Counted from the first letter of the stretch, positions 15,897-24,354 are shown. The stretch: 64,000 nt of DNA from Lachnospiraceae bacterium (GCA_022792885.1 JAAWBX010000012.1:1-64000), one strand, 5' to 3'. Numbers and translations: made by a program. Notes: generated from the sequence alone by a model not told the origin.

Positions 15897-16886
15897 TTAC
15901 CTTCTTTGAAAAGCTTCCGGGTTCCTTAAACCCGCCGGCGTCTCGCCGTCCAGCATCTGGCAGACGTTTCGAACCGCCATCCCCACGATCGCGTCCAGGC
16001 CCTCGAAGGTGGAGCCTGCCATGTGCGGGGAGAAAATGACGTTGTCCAGAGCGAGCAGGGGATTGTCCGCCCCGATCGGTTCCTGTTCAAAAACATCCAG
16101 GGCGGCCCCGGCGATTCGTCTGTTTTTCAATGCCTGGTAAAGCGCTTTTTCCTTCACGATGCCGCCGCGGGCCGCGTTAATCAGAAAGGCTTCGGATTTC
16201 ATGAGAGCCAGCTCGTTCTCTCCGATGAGCCCTTTTGTCGAAGGGGTCAGGGGCAGATGAAGGCTCACGTAATCGCTTTCTTTTAAAAGTGTTTCCAGGG
16301 AAACGTAGATCACTCCATGTTTTTTCGCGTAAATTTCATCCGGCATCGGATCGTAGGCCAGAATCTTCATGTCGAATCCCTTCGCCCACTTCGCGAGCTG
16401 CCTTCCGATCAGGCCGAAGCCTACGATCCCGAGTACCCGGCGGTAAACGGAATGTCCGGTGATCGTGGTCCATCCCCCCGAACGGACCATGCGGTCATTC
16501 TCGAAGACCCGGCGGGACAGGGCGGCAATCATGGTGATTGCGTGCTCGGAGACGGTTTCGGCGCCGGCGCCCGGTGTGGTCGCGACCAGGATGCCGCGTT
16601 CGGAAGCGGCCGGGATATCTACGGTTTCATAGCCCACTCCGATTCGGGCGATCATTTTTAAATCCGGGAGGCCGTCCATGACCCGGGCCGAATACTGCAC
16701 GCCGCCGCAGATATGGGCGCAGCAGCCTTTTGCCCAGGTGAGGATATCGTTTTCGCTCATGTTGCCGGTTGAGGGGTAGAGAACGACTTCGCAGTTCCGG
16801 CTTTCCAGTTCTTTTACATATTCCGCGAAGTGCGGTACGTCCTGCTCCCGCCACGCCTGGGAAATCAGTATTTTATGTGTTGTCAA
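15897..16886 (-). CDS. D-2-hydroxyacid dehydrogenase, copy 2 (TTG start)
   Basis: 329 residues from a TTG codon preceded by GAGGAGAAAAACA; the longer frame to 17027 overlaps the upstream gene and has no ribosome site. The Rossmann motif GIVGFGLIGRQLAK is near 155; catalytic arginine in LINAARGGIV near 240, glutamate in FEQEPIGADNP near 268 and histidine in FSPHMAGST near 290 are present. The family includes phosphoglycerate dehydrogenase-like and hydroxypyruvate reductase enzymes. It is only distantly similar to the operon gene at 11154-12113, so the two probably act on different acids. Confidence 0.87.
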   Translation of the reverse strand: MTTHKILISQAWREQDVPHFAEYVKELESRNCEVVLYPSTGNMSENDILTWAKGCCAHICGGVQYSARVMDGLPDLKMIARIGVGYETVDIPAASERGILVATTPGAGAETVSEHAITMIAALSRRVFENDRMVRSGGWTTITGHSVYRRVLGIVGFGLIGRQLAKWAKGFDMKILAYDPMPDEIYAKKHGVIYVSLETLLKESDYVSLHLPLTPSTKGLIGENELALMKSEAFLINAARGGIVKEKALYQALKNRRIAGAALDVFEQEPIGADNPLLALDNVIFSPHMAGSTFEGLDAIVGMAVRNVCQMLDGETPAGLRNPEAFQRR

Positions 16887-16900
16887 TGTTTTTCTCCTCG

Positions 16901-17770
16901 TTAATAGCGGAAAAACCAGTCCTCTTCTTCCAGCACCCGTTCCATAAAGGTCCGGTTGTCTCCTTTCTGGCAGATGATCTCGAAGGAAAGGGTCAGTTCT
17001 TCGTCGTGATATTGTTGTTTGAGCCAATTTGTGACGTACTGCATTTTTGCCGGGGAGATTTCGCCGTCCGGGTCGGTGAAAAGCGGGTGGCGATCTCCGT
17101 ACAGGGGATGTTCCTTTTTTAAAATGCAGTTCGCCAGATGTACGTGGCGGCAGAAGGGCCTGGCCGACCGCAATGCCTCTTCGATGTCCTCGCCGAGCTG
17201 TACCGTGTGGCTGGTATCCATGGTCAGACTCAGGTTGGGGCAGCTTTCTCTCAGGGCTTCCATAAGCGCCAGCGCGTCGTCCGTGGATCCGATCAGTTGA
17301 AAAGCCTGTACGGCGGTATCACCCGGCTCCAGCGTGACGGCCAGATTCTTCTCGGCGGCGCGGGCGCAGATCTGCTTCAGGCTGTCTTTCAGGGCCCGTA
17401 AGGCCCGGGGCAGGTTTTCCTTTTTTTTCGGAAGACGGCCGCTTGTCAAGAGGATTGTTCCGGAGCCGGAGGCGGCCGCGGCGTCGAGGCAGAGCCCGGT
17501 TTCGGCGAGGGCCCGCTGCCGTTCTTTTTCCTCCGTCGCGCAGAGATGAATCCCGTTCCGTTTCTGATACAGGGCGCCCAGGTAAATGTGTTCCATTCCG
17601 TGTTCTTCCAGGCAGCGCCTGCGTTCGGCGGCCCGGTCGAAGGGGATATAAGTCTCCGCTACGCGGACATCCCGTTCGGCCAGGCGTGCCAGCCCCCATT
17701 CATATAAGGCGTCGTCGGTTTCGGCATCCGGCAGAAGGGCCGAGAGGACGACGGATTTTCGGATTGCCAT
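16901..17770 (-). CDS. Xylose-isomerase-like TIM-barrel enzyme, copy 2
   Basis: 289 residues, same fold as the gene at 8546-9406. Likely metal ligands: LEPGDTAVQAFQLIG near 150, LTMDTSHTVQLGED near 185, CRHVHLANC near 210 and SFEIICQKGD near 265. The shared NCxLK/NCLIR and PLYGD motifs show a common ancestor specific to this operon. One copy may isomerise the sugar and the other act on an acid. The actual reaction is not known. Confidence 0.82.
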   Translation of the reverse strand: MAIRKSVVLSALLPDAETDDALYEWGLARLAERDVRVAETYIPFDRAAERRRCLEEHGMEHIYLGALYQKRNGIHLCATEEKERQRALAETGLCLDAAAASGSGTILLTSGRLPKKKENLPRALRALKDSLKQICARAAEKNLAVTLEPGDTAVQAFQLIGSTDDALALMEALRESCPNLSLTMDTSHTVQLGEDIEEALRSARPFCRHVHLANCILKKEHPLYGDRHPLFTDPDGEISPAKMQYVTNWLKQQYHDEELTLSFEIICQKGDNRTFMERVLEEEDWFFRY

Positions 17771-17773
17771 AGG

Positions 17774-18727
17774 TTATCCCTTCTTTCTGCGTTTTGCTTC
17801 CCGGGCGGCTTCCATGATGTCTTTTACGGACATCCCGTAAAAGTCCGCCGCTTCCTCGGCCGCGCCGGAGGAAGGGAATATGTCTTTTAAACCGACCGGG
17901 ATCACATAGGCGGGCGTTTCGCAGGCTGCCAGTTCCGCGACGGCGCTTCGCAGGCCGCCGATGATATTGTGGTCTTCCACCGTGACTGCGGCGCCGCAGC
18001 GCTTCAGTTGTTCGGCGGTTCCTTCCCGGTCCAGAGGTTTTAAGGTGGATACGTCCGCCAGAGTGACGAGAACGCCTTCCGCTTTTAAGCGCTCTGCGGC
18101 CTCCATGGCCCGCGGCATGAGAAAGCCGGAACAGAAGATCACCGCATCCGTGCCGTAATCTTTGACTACCCGATTTTTTCCGAAAAGGAAGGGTGTGTCG
18201 GGATCTTCGTAGGCGATCCGTTCTTTGCCGCTGGCGCAGCGCAGGTAGACGGGCCCGTCGATATCGAACATGGCTTTTGCGGCCTGGTAGACCTGGTTTT
18301 CATCTGCCGGCGTTAAAAGCGTGATTCCCGGTATGCTCCGCAGGATCCCGAGATCTTCGAAAGCCTGATGGGTAACGCCTTCCCGCTCTCCGCCGTAAAT
18401 ACCGCCGTTGATTCCGATCAGTTTTACGTTCAGGCGAGGGTAGGCGATAAAGGTCCGAACCTGTTCGCAGGCGCGCATGGACAGGAAGCCGCCGTAGGTT
18501 CCGACTACCGGAATCAACCCGGTCGAGGCGAGGCCGCAGGCCGCGGCGACCGCTTGCTGCTCCGCAATGCCGACTTCCACGCAGCGATCCGGGTATTCGG
18601 CCGCAAAATCGGTTGCTCGCATGGCTTTCAAGGAATCCGGGGATATGAACAGGATTCTTTTGTCTTTTGCCGCCCGTTCCCGCATGGCGCAGGCGGCCGC
18701 TTCTCTGGAGCCTTTATAGTTTGCCAT
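17774..18727 (-). CDS. Transketolase C-terminal subunit (pyrimidine/C-terminal domains)
   Basis: 317 residues, the typical size of split-transketolase beta subunits. It shows DRCVEVGIAEQQAVAAACGLA near 48 with the catalytic glutamate that activates ThDP, GGIYGGEREGVTHQAFEDLGILR near 115, LTPADENQ near 140 and VTVEDHNIIGGL near 255. It complements the N-terminal subunit encoded 2 bases upstream. Together they would form a ThDP-dependent ketol transferase. Split pairs like this are known in apulose-4-phosphate and pentose pathways. ATG 18727 follows GGGAGGTGCG. Confidence 0.92.
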   Translation of the reverse strand: MANYKGSREAAACAMRERAAKDKRILFISPDSLKAMRATDFAAEYPDRCVEVGIAEQQAVAAACGLASTGLIPVVGTYGGFLSMRACEQVRTFIAYPRLNVKLIGINGGIYGGEREGVTHQAFEDLGILRSIPGITLLTPADENQVYQAAKAMFDIDGPVYLRCASGKERIAYEDPDTPFLFGKNRVVKDYGTDAVIFCSGFLMPRAMEAAERLKAEGVLVTLADVSTLKPLDREGTAEQLKRCGAAVTVEDHNIIGGLRSAVAELAACETPAYVIPVGLKDIFPSSGAAEEAADFYGMSVKDIMEAAREAKRRKKG

Positions 18728-18729
18728 TT

Positions 18730-19554
18730 CTACGCACCTCCCAGTTCTTGTTCCGCGACGGCGACCTGTTTGGCGTTCGGAACACCCTTGTGCCAGTCGT
18801 TGTTGTTCTCCATATAGGAAACGCCTTTGCCCTTGACGGTCTTTGCCACAATTACGGAAGGCCGGCCGGTTTCTTTTTTGGCCGCGTCGATCGCCTCGGA
18901 GATCGCGGCGGGATCGTGTCCGTCGATGTTGAGGACATGCCATCCGAAAGAGGCGAATTTTTCCGGAATCGGCAGGACGCCGCTCAAATCGGCGCAGGCG
19001 CCGCCGCTCTGAAGGCCGTTGTGGTCGATGAAGAGGATCAGGTGATCCAGCTTATGCTTCGCCGCGGTCATGGCGCCTTCCCAGACGATCCCTTCCTGGA
19101 TTTCACCGTCCCCCGCGATAACGTAAGTGTAAAAATCTTTTTGCAGATATCGGCCTCCGATTGCCATGCCGGTTCCGATGGAGAGTCCGTTGCCCAGGGA
19201 GCCGCTGGTCATGTCCACACCCGGCGTTTTGTCTTTGACCGGGTGTCCCTGGAGGATCGATCCCAGTTTTCGAAGGCCGGCCAGTTCTTTTTTGTCAAAA
19301 TAACCCAGCTTCGCGAGAGCGGCGTACAGGCCGGGGCAACTGTGGCCTTTGGAGAGGATGAAACGGTCCCGGTCGTCCCAGTCCGGGTTTGCCGGATCCA
19401 GTTTCATTTTTTCGAAATACAGTACGGTCAGAATATCCAGCATGGAAAGCGCCGGACCCGGGTGCCCGTCGCCGGCTTGGTGTACCATACGAATCACGTC
19501 AAGCCGAAGTTCATCCGCCGTTTTTTTCAGCTCAAGAGCTCTTTCAGGAGTCAT
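18730..19554 (-). CDS. Transketolase N-terminal subunit (ThDP-binding)
   Basis: 274 residues. The ThDP-diphosphate motif GDGEIQEGIVWEG near 148 and ...FIDHNGLQSGG near 177 are complete, and GDGHPGPALSMLDILTVLYF near 28 and DRFILSKGHSCPGLYAALA near 62 are family hallmarks. It is the first gene of the 15-gene operon, 103 bases from the predicted transcription start. Leading position in the operon suggests that the ketol transfer is central to the pathway rather than housekeeping. Confidence 0.93.
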   Translation of the reverse strand: MTPERALELKKTADELRLDVIRMVHQAGDGHPGPALSMLDILTVLYFEKMKLDPANPDWDDRDRFILSKGHSCPGLYAALAKLGYFDKKELAGLRKLGSILQGHPVKDKTPGVDMTSGSLGNGLSIGTGMAIGGRYLQKDFYTYVIAGDGEIQEGIVWEGAMTAAKHKLDHLILFIDHNGLQSGGACADLSGVLPIPEKFASFGWHVLNIDGHDPAAISEAIDAAKKETGRPSVIVAKTVKGKGVSYMENNNDWHKGVPNAKQVAVAEQELGGA

Positions 19555-19591
19555 AACGGTCGTCCCTTTCTTTTTTTAGAATGAAGTAAAT

Positions 19592-19602
19592 ACATAGTAT
19601 GT
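19592..19602. promoter_or_regulatory. Operator-like palindrome 1 (ACATAGTATGT)
   Basis: ACATA-G-TATGT, a perfect 11-base dyad in the operon leader. It is one of four related sites between the operon and the divergent GntR/FadR gene. Confidence 0.6.
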
Positions 19603-19633
19603 AATATGAATAAAAAAACATATCTCTCGTAGT

Positions 19634-19644
19634 ACATAATATGT
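19634..19644. promoter_or_regulatory. Operator-like palindrome 2 (ACATAATATGT)
   Basis: ACATA-A-TATGT, perfect dyad, 42 bases (about four helical turns) from site 1, roughly 15-25 bases after the predicted start of the operon transcript. The position suits repression by blocking polymerase. Confidence 0.65.
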
Positions 19645-19663
19645 ATAAGCTATTACACTTTCG

Positions 19664-19692
19664 AATATAGACCTTTTTCTCCAAAATGTCAA
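19664..19692 (-). promoter_or_regulatory. Promoter of the 15-gene catabolic operon
   Basis: On the minus strand TTGACA (19692-19687), a 17-base spacer and TATATT (19669-19664). It is a near-consensus sigma-A promoter, so control is probably by repression through the adjacent palindromes. Confidence 0.8.
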
Positions 19693-19741
19693 TGGAATTC
19701 TTGACAAAAAACGTCGTTTTCCCCAAAAAATAGATATAAAT

Positions 19742-19752
19742 ACATAGGATGT
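19742..19752. promoter_or_regulatory. Operator-like palindrome 3 (ACATAGGATGT)
   Basis: One mismatch from the perfect dyad; lies on the regulator side of the intergenic space. Confidence 0.5.
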
Positions 19753-19775
19753 TAAATAATTTGTTTTCATCTTAT

Positions 19776-19786
19776 ACATAATATCT
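19776..19786. promoter_or_regulatory. Operator-like palindrome 4 (ACATAATATCT)
   Basis: One mismatch from the perfect dyad, 34 bases from site 3 and 69 bases before the regulator start codon; consistent with autoregulation. Confidence 0.5.
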
Positions 19787-19854
19787 ATTAACGATTTTTA
19801 TATTGAATTTTTTATGTTTTTGTTATATGATTAAAATAAAAAAGGGGTATTTTT

Positions 19855-20619
19855 ATGCAAGACGAGAAAGCTCCCAACCCGACATCCAAGACTCCGGCGC
19901 CGAGTAAAGTGGAGGAAATTACGAACTATATTCTTCGGAAAATCCGAACCAAAGAATATTTGCCCGGAGATAAACTTCCTACCGAAAATGAATTTTGTGA
20001 GCTTACCGGTATCAGCCGGACCTCGATCCGCGAGGCGATCAAACGATTGGAAGCCTTGTCGATCGTTCAGATCCGCCGGGGGGAAGGGACTTTTATTTCC
20101 CGTCCGGATCAGGTATCTTATAAAATCCCCTTTACGTATAAGATTTTATTGAACGATATTACATTTTCGGAGATTTTACGCTTCCGGGAGATGATCGAGT
20201 ATGGGATTTTGCGCTGTTCGATCGAGAATGCCGACGAGGAGGCAATCGATGAATTGTGTGAATTGAACGAGACGATGAGGAAGGCCGATACGGAGTCTCT
20301 GGATATCCAGAGGGTGTACGATGCCGATTATGCCTTTCATGTGAAGCTGGGACAGATCTGCGGGAACAGTATCCTGGCGGATTTATACGATTATACCTAT
20401 CAGACGTACGGCGTGTTCGTGAAAGGGAATTATCAGGTCGGGCAGACGGTGGAATCTTCTTACGAGATGCATAATATGATTATTCTGGCGTTGAGAAGGA
20501 GAGACAGCGCTCTTGCCGCTTACGCTACGGCGGTGGGACATCAGAATTGGGCCTATTGGATTCGGAAACAGACTTCCAATGAATTTTATTTTCTTCCCTC
20601 TTCTCAGGACGATTTTTAG
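19855..20619 (+). CDS. GntR/FadR-family regulator with FCD domain
   Basis: 254 residues. An N-terminal winged helix (LRKIRTKEYLPGDKLPTENEF near 30-50, then ISRTSIREAIKRLEALSIVQIRRGEGTFIS) is followed by an FCD ligand-binding helical bundle. In the FCD part, FREMIEYGILR near 118, DADYAFHVKLGQICGN near 157 and YEMHNMIILALRRRD near 205 carry the likely metal-binding Asp and His residues. It is divergent from the catabolic operon and shares a 300-base space holding four dyads, so it is the likely local repressor responding to the imported acid or a product. Start set by AAAAGGGG. Confidence 0.92.
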   Translation: MQDEKAPNPTSKTPAPSKVEEITNYILRKIRTKEYLPGDKLPTENEFCELTGISRTSIREAIKRLEALSIVQIRRGEGTFISRPDQVSYKIPFTYKILLNDITFSEILRFREMIEYGILRCSIENADEEAIDELCELNETMRKADTESLDIQRVYDADYAFHVKLGQICGNSILADLYDYTYQTYGVFVKGNYQVGQTVESSYEMHNMIILALRRRDSALAAYATAVGHQNWAYWIRKQTSNEFYFLPSSQDDF

Positions 20620-20635
20620 AAATGCTGCCAAAGTA

Positions 20636-20672
20636 AGAGCCGGAGAAACCGCTTTCGCGGTTCTCCGGCTCT
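20636..20672. terminator. Strong bidirectional terminator
   Basis: AGAGCCGGAGAAACCGC pairs with GCGGTTCTCCGGCTCT around a TTTC loop (one bulged A). It serves the regulator gene and the converging reductase gene. Confidence 0.85.
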
Positions 20673-20689
20673 TTAAAAAAGGGGTCTAT

Positions 20690-23224
20690 TTATCTGGCGC
20701 TGGAAACAGCTTCCAGATCTACCAGTGCGGGGCTGACTTCTGTCAAACCGAAGTTTTCCGCTACGTAATTTACCGCATGCGCGGCCGCGAGATAACCGGA
20801 AGTGGCGAGCCATCCCTGAGCGACGCCGCCGAATCCGTTGTAGTTATGTTCGGGGCTCATTAAAACGCCCATGGAATCGAGACCCAGAGCATAGAAGCCG
20901 TCGATCGGGGTCGTGTGGTCTTCTTTCAGTACACGGATATTTTCGTCTACATCCAGGCCGCCGCAGGTGCCGAAGATGACGTTCTTGATCTCGATGGCAT
21001 AGTAGGGGCCGCTGCCGACCTTCTTTAAATACTCCGGTTTTTTGCCGAATTCCGTATCTTCACCGGCGTCGACAAGGCCGTTGTAGGTGTTCACCGTTTC
21101 TTCCAGGACGCTCTCGTCCATGCCTAACGCTTTGGCCAGATCTTTTAAGGTGTCGCCCTTGAAGGCCATTCCTTCGTCTACGCAGGCGTCCAGGCATTCA
21201 AAGACTTCCGGAATCGGGGTTTCATCCGGTACGCCGCCCTGCCAGCAGTAGCCTTCCCATTTCTTAATGCAGGTGAAACCTTTTTCCGCCAGTTCATCCA
21301 TCTGTTCTTTCGAGTAGATCGTGTAGTAATGGAGGCCGGCCTGATAGGAGCACCAGGAATCTCCGTAAATATCTTTGGCGAAGCGGATCAGGTTTTCTTC
21401 GTTGTCAAACCGCTTGCCTTCGGGAGTTACGGCAAGACAGTCGGAGCTGATGCCCATGCCGAGCGGGATATCGTTCAGCGTCCAGGTCTTTGTCCGGCCG
21501 GTACGCCCGTCGAGCGTGCCTTCCAGTTTGTTGATCGGGTATTTGGCGAGATAGTGGTCGAGGCCGACATGCATAACCATGGGGCACATTTCCACATTCC
21601 AGGTACCCGCGCCGATATCCAGAGCCGCCTGGAACATCTTGCCGTCGTCCAGGCCTACGCCCAGACGTTTTCTGGGGCCGGCCCACTTCGGATCAAGCAG
21701 GCGGGTCAGCATTTCGTCGTTGGCGCCGAAGCCGCCGGTGTTCATAATCAACGCCTTGCAGTGGATCAGGTATTCCTGACCGGTCACGAGGTTTCTGGCT
21801 TTTACGCCGGTCACACGGTTGCCTTCGGTCAGGATTTCATAACCTTCGGTTTCCAGCATATAGGAACCGCCCTGGGATTCTACATAAGATAAGAATGCTT
21901 TGTAGAATTTGTTCACGCCTTTGCGGCGGTCTTCATAGGTGCCGACGTCGGTGTTGGAGGCCAGGACCGAGTTGTAGGAAACGCAGCCGTCCGCCATGGG
22001 CGAGGGTACCATCGTGCCGAAGCGCCATCCGCTCTCGTACAGCCAGTCGATCATATTGCCGGATTCGCTGCAGAAGGTGCGGATCATATTTTCTTTGGCT
22101 TTCTGCTGTCCGTCCTTGCCGGTCGTAAATTCGAGCCACATGTTGAGATATTTTTCCGCGTCAACGTAATCTTTGCCCTCGTTGAACATCGCCATATATT
22201 TCGGGGGATTGACTGCGTTAAATTCATGGGTCAGGGAGGATTTTCCGCCTACCTTCCCGCCTTTGTCGATTGCCAGGATGCTGCAGAGCTTGGAGCCGTT
22301 TAATTTCTGCATCTCTTCTACGGCACGGCGGAAAGCGATCATGCCGCCGTTGCCCAGGCCGACGACCAGAATATCGGTCTCAAGCTCTTCCAGTTCGGTG
22401 GTCTCCGGTTTTGCCGGTTCCTGATAGAAGAAGTCGATGGCGTTTTCCTCCGAACCGCCTTCGGCCAGGGCTTCCTTTAAGGACGCCGCAATGGCGGTTT
22501 TGACGGCGCTGCTGGTTGCCGTCGCGCCGGAGATGCTGTCTACCCGAAGAGACTGGCTTTCCAGAATGCGCGGGAATAATTTATCCTTCACGCTCTGTAA
22601 GATTACTTCCGATTCGCCGTGGGCGAAACGGTCTTCCGGCACTTCGATTTTTAAAAGGGCGGTTTCGTTTACCGTGATCGTCACGGGCAGTTCCCAGATG
22701 CCCCAGTAACCGAGAGCGCCCGCGGTGTACTGGCCGGGTTTCATGTGAACGGCCATATCGCTCGTGCCCATCACGCTGTTGTAAGCGGACTGGGCCGCCT
22801 GCTTGATGGCCGTACTGGTCATGGTAGCGCCGCTGACGCCGTCTACCTCCAGGCTTCCGGCTTCTATGTAACGTTCCGGCATCTGCTCCACGGCACGTCC
22901 GCCTACGTTGGGCGTTTCTTTGTCGCCGACGATCTGGCAATCGGTGATTTTGCCGCTTCCCGTGTCCACGGTCAGCGTTACGGAGACGTCGCCGCCGAAG
23001 CCGGGCGCCACAGCCGTCGCGGTCTGGCTCCCGCCCGAGGCTTTTGTCTCAGCGGCAGAAGATGCCGCCGCGGTGGTAGCCGCGGCCGAGCTGGACGCCT
23101 GGGTGGCTTCCGCGGTTGAGGCGTTCTGAGGTGAACTGCAGGCGACGACATTCGCGATCCCTGCGCCGAGCATGCCTGCGGCGGTTCCCTTTAAAAAGTC
23201 ACGTCTTGATATTCCCTTTTTCAT
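20690..23224 (-). CDS. Secreted FMN/FAD flavoprotein reductase (fumarate-reductase superfamily)
   Basis: 844 residues. The N terminus has a Tat motif (SRRDFLKG, residues 6-13), a hydrophobic stretch and lipobox NVVAC (Cys29). An alanine/serine linker is followed by two FMN-bind domains with the covalent-flavin motifs DGVSGATMTS near 126 and DSISGATATS near 226, then a FAD_binding_2 core starting LETDILVVGLGNGGM near 285. No haem motif is present, so electrons would enter through covalently bound FMN. Known relatives reduce fumarate, urocanate or other enoates at the outer membrane face during anaerobic respiration; the acceptor here is unknown. The C-terminal region lacks the usual GEVTGG-type motif. 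Confidence 0.88.
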   Translation of the reverse strand: MKKGISRRDFLKGTAAGMLGAGIANVVACSSPQNASTAEATQASSSAAATTAAASSAAETKASGGSQTATAVAPGFGGDVSVTLTVDTGSGKITDCQIVGDKETPNVGGRAVEQMPERYIEAGSLEVDGVSGATMTSTAIKQAAQSAYNSVMGTSDMAVHMKPGQYTAGALGYWGIWELPVTITVNETALLKIEVPEDRFAHGESEVILQSVKDKLFPRILESQSLRVDSISGATATSSAVKTAIAASLKEALAEGGSEENAIDFFYQEPAKPETTELEELETDILVVGLGNGGMIAFRRAVEEMQKLNGSKLCSILAIDKGGKVGGKSSLTHEFNAVNPPKYMAMFNEGKDYVDAEKYLNMWLEFTTGKDGQQKAKENMIRTFCSESGNMIDWLYESGWRFGTMVPSPMADGCVSYNSVLASNTDVGTYEDRRKGVNKFYKAFLSYVESQGGSYMLETEGYEILTEGNRVTGVKARNLVTGQEYLIHCKALIMNTGGFGANDEMLTRLLDPKWAGPRKRLGVGLDDGKMFQAALDIGAGTWNVEMCPMVMHVGLDHYLAKYPINKLEGTLDGRTGRTKTWTLNDIPLGMGISSDCLAVTPEGKRFDNEENLIRFAKDIYGDSWCSYQAGLHYYTIYSKEQMDELAEKGFTCIKKWEGYCWQGGVPDETPIPEVFECLDACVDEGMAFKGDTLKDLAKALGMDESVLEETVNTYNGLVDAGEDTEFGKKPEYLKKVGSGPYYAIEIKNVIFGTCGGLDVDENIRVLKEDHTTPIDGFYALGLDSMGVLMSPEHNYNGFGGVAQGWLATSGYLAAAHAVNYVAENFGLTEVSPALVDLEAVSSAR

Positions 23225-23362
23225 GGTTCCCCTCCTGAATAATAGAATAGATACTTAAATGATAGCAGACGGACACATTTTTGCGGTGAAAGCGATTCTT
23301 AAGAATTTTTCGGATAAATTTTGTGGGAATAAGAAAAATAAGGGATTTTTTTGAAAAAAAGG

Positions 23363-23416
23363 AAAAGAAAAGCCGAATAACTCCCTTTTTTAAAGGAATC
23401 ATTCGACTTTTTTGAA
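23363..23416 (-). terminator. Terminator of the response regulator gene
   Basis: AAGTCGAATGATTCCTTT and AAAGGGAGTTATTCGGCTT (minus strand) form a long stem with G-U pairs, followed by TTTTCTTTTCC. Confidence 0.75.
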
Positions 23417-23455
23417 AATTCGTTAATTTTTAAGAAAGAAAAAATTAAGGAATTG

Positions 23456-24154
23456 TTAATTTTCCTGAGTGCCTTTCGGGTCGAAATAATAGCCTTTTCC
23501 CCAGACGCATCTGACGTGCAGAGCCTGTTTGTCTTCTCCGATTTTTTTGCGGATGTTGTGTATATGTACCATCACGGTGCGCACGTCGCCGCAGCTGTCT
23601 TTGCCCCAGACTTTTTTATAAAGTTCTTCCGCGGAGATGTAGCGGTCCGGGTTCTGCATTAAATAAGAGAGGACGCGAAATTCCATGTTGGAAAGCGGGG
23701 TGGATATTCCCTCCCGGCATACGGTCTGGCTTCTCATGTCCAGTGAAAAAGAATTGCAGATCAACTGATTCACGGGCTGGTCGGTCGGAAGGCTGCGGTT
23801 TCGGCGCAAATTGGCGTGAATGCGCGCGGCCAGGACTTTGTTGTCAAAAGGTTTTGTCACGAAGTCGTCGCCACCCATTTCCAGAGCGCGGATGATGGTG
23901 TCGCTGTCGTCCAGGCAACTGATAAAAATGATCGGGCAACTGTGCCATTCCCTGAGTTTTTGGCACAGGTCGATTCCGCTGACGTCGGGCAGCTTTACGT
24001 CCAGGAGGATGACGTCGAAAGGATGCCTTGCGATGGCCAGGGCTTCGCCGGCCGTCTTCACCCACTCTACTTCGTAAAAACCTTCCTGCTGCAAGTAGTA
24101 TAAGATAATCCGGGCCAGGATAGGATCGTCTTCCACCAACATGATCTTGATCAT
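23456..24154 (-). CDS. OmpR/PhoB-family response regulator
   Basis: 232 residues from ATG 24154 (AGAAGGAGCCT upstream). The receiver has acidic residues in LVEDDPILAR and phospho-acceptor aspartate in VILLDVKLPD near 53, with lysine in TKPFD. The C-terminal winged helix includes LSNMEFRVLSYLMQNPDRYIS and RTVMVHIHNIRKKIG. It is divergent from the 7TM histidine kinase at 24403-26247 and probably its partner. Nearest candidate target is the flavin reductase downstream (inference). Confidence 0.9.
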   Translation of the reverse strand: MIKIMLVEDDPILARIILYYLQQEGFYEVEWVKTAGEALAIARHPFDVILLDVKLPDVSGIDLCQKLREWHSCPIIFISCLDDSDTIIRALEMGGDDFVTKPFDNKVLAARIHANLRRNRSLPTDQPVNQLICNSFSLDMRSQTVCREGISTPLSNMEFRVLSYLMQNPDRYISAEELYKKVWGKDSCGDVRTVMVHIHNIRKKIGEDKQALHVRCVWGKGYYFDPKGTQEN

Positions 24155-24324
24155 AGGCTCCTTCTTTCGTTGCGTTTTACGTCTGCCGAACGGCTTTGGG
24201 GAGGGGCTCCCGAGCGGGATTCGGCGCATCATGGAAACTTTCTTCTGTCAGGATTATAGCAAATTTCACTTCTTCTGACCAGATGCTAAGAAGAAAAAAT
24301 CCGGAAATGAAGGAACGGGCGTGA

Positions 24325-24354
24325 TTGACAAAAGAAGGATGCTTCATTCATAAT
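24325..24354 (+). promoter_or_regulatory. Promoter of the 7TM histidine kinase gene
   Basis: TTGACA (24325-24330), an 18-base spacer and CATAAT (24349-24354). The TTG of the -35 box is also the first codon of the longest open frame, which shows that the longest frame is not the real start. Confidence 0.65.
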
